Shown here piece after piece: positions 60,601-64,000 of a stretch of DNA of 64,000 nt (its first letter is position 1; every line of letters begins with the position of its first letter). The stretch comes from Asparagopsis taxiformis (taxonomy: Eukaryota; Rhodophyta; Florideophyceae; Bonnemaisoniales; Bonnemaisoniaceae), in the NCBI GenBank assembly GCA_030407315.1, contig JALQPE010002070.1:124001-188000 (forward strand), given 5' to 3'. Made by a program: the position numbers and the translations under genes. Under the pieces are notes generated by a model. The model saw only the letters and a program-made list of their open reading frames with translations. It did not search any database and was not told where the DNA came from.

Positions 60601-62064
60601 TGCGGTCACATGTTCTGTACAAAATGCCTTGATCCCCTTCGTGAACGGCAAAGCTGTACTAATTGCGACTTCAATGTAGGAACAGCTGATGAAGTTGAGG
60701 TGTTTTTGAGCATTGAAGATTTACGCAAGGAGATCCATGCGCGAATAGTCGTCGGTTCGAAAGGGCAGCTGGAGGCAATTAGCGCGGCCGAGTTCAGAGA
60801 TTTGGTCCAAGAAGAGTTGCAACTTCGACAAGCTAGAAATCGGAAAGACCAGGAAACTACCAAATCTGGAGGAGGTACAACTGTTCATTGTGTGAAGCAG
60901 GAATCTGACGGGCAGACCAAAACAGAGACGGGTATAGTCAATTGCGACGAAATTAATGTCAAGATTGAGCCTGAAAACAGTTTGTTGACTCCAGAAAATA
61001 TCGTTCATCGAACAGGTACTGCTGATGTGAAAGAAGAGAAGGCTATTGTAAGTGATGTGACCGCCGATAGACAGGAATCACCTCAGATAGGTGTGGACCA
61101 GAAGATAGAACCAGTGATTCAGAAAACGGCTATGAAACCGGATGTAATGGAAGTTGTCAGTGATGACGACTCCCTTTACGAACTACCTATCGGCCAGTGG
61201 AGGCGACGAGCGGGGAGTAGTGAAGCTTGTTCACCGAGTGATGAACCGATAGTTCAAAAGAAGTCAGCGGGGAGTGCTCGACGAGAAAGCAAAGCGAAAG
61301 TGAACAATGGGAAGAGTTCGCAGAAGCGGAGCAACAAAAACACATCGTCCCGAAAACAATCCACAAAGTCAAAAGCCGGATGTGGGATGCCTGAAGATCA
61401 AAAACGGAAACTGTTGGATGCATTCTCACAACCTTCTACAAAGATTCGTATCATTCTCGACGAGTTGAACAAGATTCGTGAGAATGACGAAACGCAAAAG
61501 ACGCTTATTTTCTCTCAATGGACTAGCATGCTTGACATTATTCAATTCCACATTCAAGTGAACGGGCACGGGGTATGCCGATTGGATGGCACGATGGCTT
61601 TATGCACGCGGCAACAGCAAATTGAAGAGTTCAAACGAAGCAAATTGAAAAACGTATTTCTAATCTCCTTGCATGCGGGCGGCACTGGGTTGAATCTAAC
61701 TGTCGCGTCACGAGTTATTCTTGCAGATGTTTGGTGGAATCCAGCAGTGGAAGAGCAGGCAATCGATCGAGTGCATCGAATCGGGCAGACAAAAAGTGTG
61801 TACGTGAGCCGATTCAAAATTACTGGAACAGTGGAGGAGCGTATCTATTCCATCTGTGCTCGGAAACGGGAACTCGTGGATGGTGCGCTTGGTGTCACTG
61901 GTGCGCAGAGTCTTGGCAGACAAAAACTGTCTATGCAAGAACTCATGTATTTGTTTGGAGGGGCTGCAGAGGAAGTTGCTCGAACAGCCGAAGAGGGTAC
62001 GGATGCAGCGCGGGCTGCAAGCAATATTCTCAACTTTGCAGGTTCATATAGTTTACAAGGGTAG
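57682..62064 (+). CDS. ULS1/RAD5-16-type SNF2 ATPase with RING finger
   Basis: A 1460-residue nuclear ATPase. Residues 1-500 are disordered (Asn/Ser/Pro-rich). The SNF2 core begins VQLMPHQRRGLAWM, with the nucleotide loop ADDQGLGKTLTMIAL (K564), LIICPLSLISQWKDEI and LDEAQYVKNRST (near residue 714, DEAQ instead of DEAH). It continues with WCLSGTPIQNNVDDLYSLF. A C3HC4 RING (about 957-996; CTRCQETTP...LPCGHMFCTKCLDPL) is inserted, then an acidic/basic linker, then helicase C (TLIFSQWTSMLD, LHAGGTGLNLTVA, AIDRVHRIGQTKSV). ADDQGLGKT and LDEAQ fit the ULS1/plant CHR27/28 branch. Hydrophobic-acidic patches (VINVDDD, LELVDTDDEDI, MEVVSDDDSL) resemble SUMO-interacting motifs. The ATG at 57682 is the first ATG; the frame opens nine bases earlier with a GTG. 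Intronless. Confidence 0.92.
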   Translation: MSWQDEAAVQFSPHTTAPISAPDHFPPHSTAPFPGVLDHSTSFLDPATRPSVQHAGTPASVDMTQQALSSSVNASLLPHATPEQPWKSINPLHPPLNSSVSFETAPKQPQSINNHIPASVVSHFPQHNPNDAAPPTTNPLDSDPFAFENEPAFENNLRRTASPEIVPINDDDPRAQKVHPLSPIEVSPPQKKRKTSFALSDVINVDDDIELQQLAQLNANNNIATQPRPPSVADAMAPAFAQPNRLFIGRGGGMFKTVDENTLELVDTDDEDIFVNNNLIVNDENGMSVLNTNAATTPGQTTTNSAALEMSATGSDPNQSRMSFPNGAVTPITTETANISGISFPNSQFRSMPSQSDAFEPSSTLNDNPFPAHEQVTSDALAIAADNPQTSVENPLQLISQPPTPVIDADEIALDEITMPFIPNSDGMMPSDLLGATSIPYESQRAFQSSTLSTSGVRPVNITPAPGSHTDAPAPVTSKSTSLTAGGGGMSQEGLRTLLKQNGVSADATEEAESPKQLTVQLMPHQRRGLAWMTKREKPLDEDVVATDDECLGGILADDQGLGKTLTMIALMVSSPPQSQNKQLDATTVSLDNDDLSANYPDGPREDPYNPAWRTLIICPLSLISQWKDEIRNRVKRQCSPAICVYHGPRRERDIKKLREYDIVITTYATLANEYPKILKDHPEFEMRKSQKLRPPRRRPGPLFKVSWYRVVLDEAQYVKNRSTDCWGAVMSLDSERRWCLSGTPIQNNVDDLYSLFCFIRYKCVQDYETWNVQWKKPLESSHPKLRERTFKRFQTIVGVVLLRRTKKDSIDGKPLIMLPERKTEVRDSKFYDAEEEAMYRAVQMKTVVTVNKFLVDGTLAMNYSSVLLLLLRLRQACSHPFLIQYARMQGCRNSDVSEASDRYSTPYSEEDLEEALELVSGGHSLLEMLDESVRERISKLLEPALKGHSMSEAFGCTRCQETTPWKQGWVLPCGHMFCTKCLDPLRERQSCTNCDFNVGTADEVEVFLSIEDLRKEIHARIVVGSKGQLEAISAAEFRDLVQEELQLRQARNRKDQETTKSGGGTTVHCVKQESDGQTKTETGIVNCDEINVKIEPENSLLTPENIVHRTGTADVKEEKAIVSDVTADRQESPQIGVDQKIEPVIQKTAMKPDVMEVVSDDDSLYELPIGQWRRRAGSSEACSPSDEPIVQKKSAGSARRESKAKVNNGKSSQKRSNKNTSSRKQSTKSKAGCGMPEDQKRKLLDAFSQPSTKIRIILDELNKIRENDETQKTLIFSQWTSMLDIIQFHIQVNGHGVCRLDGTMALCTRQQQIEEFKRSKLKNVFLISLHAGGTGLNLTVASRVILADVWWNPAVEEQAIDRVHRIGQTKSVYVSRFKITGTVEERIYSICARKRELVDGALGVTGAQSLGRQKLSMQELMYLFGGAAEEVARTAEEGTDAARAASNILNFAGSYSLQG

Positions 62065-62530
62065 TTGAATAGTGGCTCGTTGTTATGTCCTCCACTTCCA
62101 GACACGTTCTAATATCGCTGATAACATGTTTATATTGATCGTTTGAATTGCAACGAACGAATGTACCTTCAGCAGGATCAAAGAGGTACGGCCTGGGCTG
62201 TCGCTGTGTGAACAAGTGCGTCGCAAGCGGTCGAAGCGCGGTGATGTCGTGCATGATATAGTGAGGATTACTCAGCGACATGCCAAGAGCCTGATGAATG
62301 AAAGTCATACAATGATTGTACAGTAATTGTGAGCGTTTCGTGTTTGACTGTGAATATGATATTATCTACTGTGCTCTATGTCGGCAGTTGCGACTTTACA
62401 AAGGTTTATTGTAAATGGAAAAGCCGTACTATGAACTTCTAGATTGCATAGCGCGTTTTTCAAAGGTTGCGGAACAGGAATGGAGTACGTCCATGATGGG
62501 TGTACACGGGAAGCCGAAACAATGTACCAA
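62065..62530. other. Convergent 3' flanks of the SNF2-RING and FPPS genes
   Basis: About 465 bases. No supported gene. Confidence 0.35.
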
Positions 62531-63616
62531 TTAACTGGTGCGCTTGAAGATCTTGGTAAGTAGAAATTCAAAAGCACCAGTTGGCATGTTGTCCACATCG
62601 TGAATCATCTTTCTCAACTTTGTATAACTCTCTTCCTCAAATTGCTTGAACTTTTCTGGAATGCCCAATTTTCGGTAGAGATCCTTCACCTTGTCTGAAT
62701 TCTCTGTGCTCTTCTTGCCGTAGTTTTGCTCCAAAATGTTTCGCCCTTCCTCATCGATAACCTTGAGTGCCTCGACGACTAGCCAGGTACATGTATTTTC
62801 CTCGATATCGGTACCGATTTTTCCAGTTACTTGTGGATCTCCAAACGCGTCCAAGTAGTCATCCTGCGCTTGAAAATAATGACCCATTTCTAGCAGAATT
62901 GTACGTGCTGTCTCATACAAAGCCGGGTCATCTACACCTGCTAGTCTCATACCCAATGCAACGGGTAAGTAGAAAGAATAATGACTTGTCTTGTAGCGAT
63001 ATATTCTAGCCAACGCCTCGTCCGTAAAACGGTCGAGCTGTACGGGGCCGTCATCCTGCGACGTCAGATCGAGCATTTGGCCAATCTCCGTGGTATAGGT
63101 AATATCCTGAAAGAGCTCCATGATGTGCAAATAGGCGGGATGATCTCTGAAATGGACACGTAACAAGCGATAGATCATTGCTTCCAGAATCAAGGCGTCA
63201 TTGATGGCCTTGAGACCGATCTCCGGAATGCGATAGAAACAAGGCTGTCCACGACGCGTCACGCTATCATCCATAATGTCGTCGGACACAAGGAAGAACG
63301 CCTGGAGCAACTCTATGCACCAGCCGAGAATGTTGGCGTTTTTCTGCTCTTGTTCGGTGAGAGGCGGACGGTCGAGCCCTTTGTTGAAGGCTGCGTAGCA
63401 TTGGTAGACGGCCAGGCCGCGGTTGAGCTTTCCGTGCGGCACATTGTAGGTGACATTGCGTTGAATATAGGCGGAGGCGGTTGCGGGGAGCGAGAAGGAT
63501 GAATTAGCGTCTTGCATGAGCGTTTTGGTGATCTCCGGGAAGAGCGCCCGGAAGGCAATCTCCGATTCGGAGGGTTGCTTCTTGGGGAGAGGCATGCTTT
63601 GATCCGTTGCACCCAT
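62531..63616 (-). CDS. FPPS: Farnesyl diphosphate synthase
   Basis: Trans-prenyltransferase making farnesyl diphosphate from IPP and DMAPP/GPP, supplying sterols, quinones, dolichol and prenylation. The 361-residue protein has the first Asp-rich motif in LVSDDIMDDSVTRRG (D112, D113, D116), preceded by Phe-Phe (F107-F108), which fits C15 chain-length control. The second Asp motif is FQAQDDYLDAFGDP, followed by the conserved GKIGTDIEENTCTWL. The C-terminus KIFKRTS matches the usual KxYKR end. The ATG at 63616 has a good context (GAAATGGG). The longer frame upstream opens with GTG behind a TTTTTTGTTGTGCAG stretch that could be a 5'-UTR splice site. No organelle leader, so a cytosolic or peroxisomal form is likely. 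Confidence 0.97.
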   Translation of the reverse strand: MGATDQSMPLPKKQPSESEIAFRALFPEITKTLMQDANSSFSLPATASAYIQRNVTYNVPHGKLNRGLAVYQCYAAFNKGLDRPPLTEQEQKNANILGWCIELLQAFFLVSDDIMDDSVTRRGQPCFYRIPEIGLKAINDALILEAMIYRLLRVHFRDHPAYLHIMELFQDITYTTEIGQMLDLTSQDDGPVQLDRFTDEALARIYRYKTSHYSFYLPVALGMRLAGVDDPALYETARTILLEMGHYFQAQDDYLDAFGDPQVTGKIGTDIEENTCTWLVVEALKVIDEEGRNILEQNYGKKSTENSDKVKDLYRKLGIPEKFKQFEEESYTKLRKMIHDVDNMPTGAFEFLLTKIFKRTS

Positions 63617-64000
63617 TTCAGGAGAATGTAGGGAGGGATGTTTCGATACCCTCGAATGCTGCACAACAAAAAAAAGTATACAATGAGGTCATGGTGCATG
63701 TATTACAGCACGAACACGTGTATAAACGTGCACCAAAAAATGTGGGAATCAGAAGAGTGCCACGTGGACAAATGGAGAGAAATGAACGGTGGTGGTTTGA
63801 ATGATGACTGTAGTGATTGGACGATCCTGAGTAGTTGACGAGAACTAAGTGCCGGCGCGGAGGTATCGACCGCTCATATTGAAGAATGAAGGTAATCTGA
63901 TACATCGCGTTGGGGTTTTCATCACCGTTCCTGAATCGCGATACTGTACCATCCTCCGCATTGGTCGATGTACCGCGACCGCCTGACGCTCGCCCACTCA
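63617..64000. promoter_or_regulatory. FPPS upstream region with two CACGTG palindromes
   Basis: CACGTG occurs at 63715-63720 and 63761-63766, about 100-150 bases upstream of the ATG. No gene in the remaining sequence to the window end. Confidence 0.35.

Overview
This is nuclear DNA from a compact eukaryotic genome. It carries about 32 protein genes in 64 kb on both strands. Most are intronless; seven have one to three short introns of 90-116 nt with GT..AG ends. Eukaryote-only genes are present: NOP53, NOC4, RACK1, a PHO80-like cyclin, a nucleoplasmin-type FKBP, an OST3/6 subunit and mitochondrial EF-G. Several proteins also start with plastid-type leaders: lumazine synthase, an SDR39U1-like protein, a SOQ1-like thioredoxin/NHL protein and an unknown protein at 37.9 kb. 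Together with GDP-mannose 3,5-epimerase and low intron density, this fits a photosynthetic unicellular alga. A mesophilic unicellular red alga is my best guess; that is inference and no species is claimed. No rRNA, tRNA, CRISPR array or transposon was recognised.

Layout. 0-9.8 kb: mitochondrial EF-G (cut by the window edge), NOP53, a WD40-like protein, NOC4, GDP-mannose 3,5-epimerase and an R3H-type protein. 9.8-22 kb: a methyltransferase, a PHO80-like cyclin behind a long repeat-rich leader, an SDR39U1-like epimerase, a 2-kb gap, an ADCK1-like kinase, a degenerate rubrerythrin-like protein and lumazine synthase. 22-34 kb: a bZIP factor, sphingolipid desaturase, a small basic protein, OST3/6, glycerol kinase, a four-helix membrane protein and RACK1. 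34-45.6 kb: a large disordered protein ending in a TPX2-like motif split by a frameshift, an unknown plastid protein, a claudin-like membrane protein, a BED-like finger fused to sorbitol dehydrogenase, a PDI and a nuclear FKBP. 45.7-64 kb: the SOQ1-like protein, a divergent mitochondrial carrier, a kinase-like/PP2C fusion, a LIM protein, a sugar porter, a ULS1/RAD5-type SNF2-RING ATPase and farnesyl diphosphate synthase.

There is no operon-like logic. Neighbours are mostly divergent or convergent pairs. Themes that recur are ribosome biogenesis and translation (NOP53, NOC4, RACK1, EF-G), ER proteostasis and glycosylation (OST3/6, PDI), and isoprenoid, lipid and sugar metabolism (FPPS, desaturase, glycerol kinase, GME, SDH). 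The most unusual items are the BED-SDH fusion, the rubrerythrin-like protein without its iron ligands, the PP2C fused to a kinase domain with altered VAIK and DFG motifs, the PDI 10-nt microexon, the frameshifted TPX2 gene, and noncoding period-5 arrays that recur across the window.
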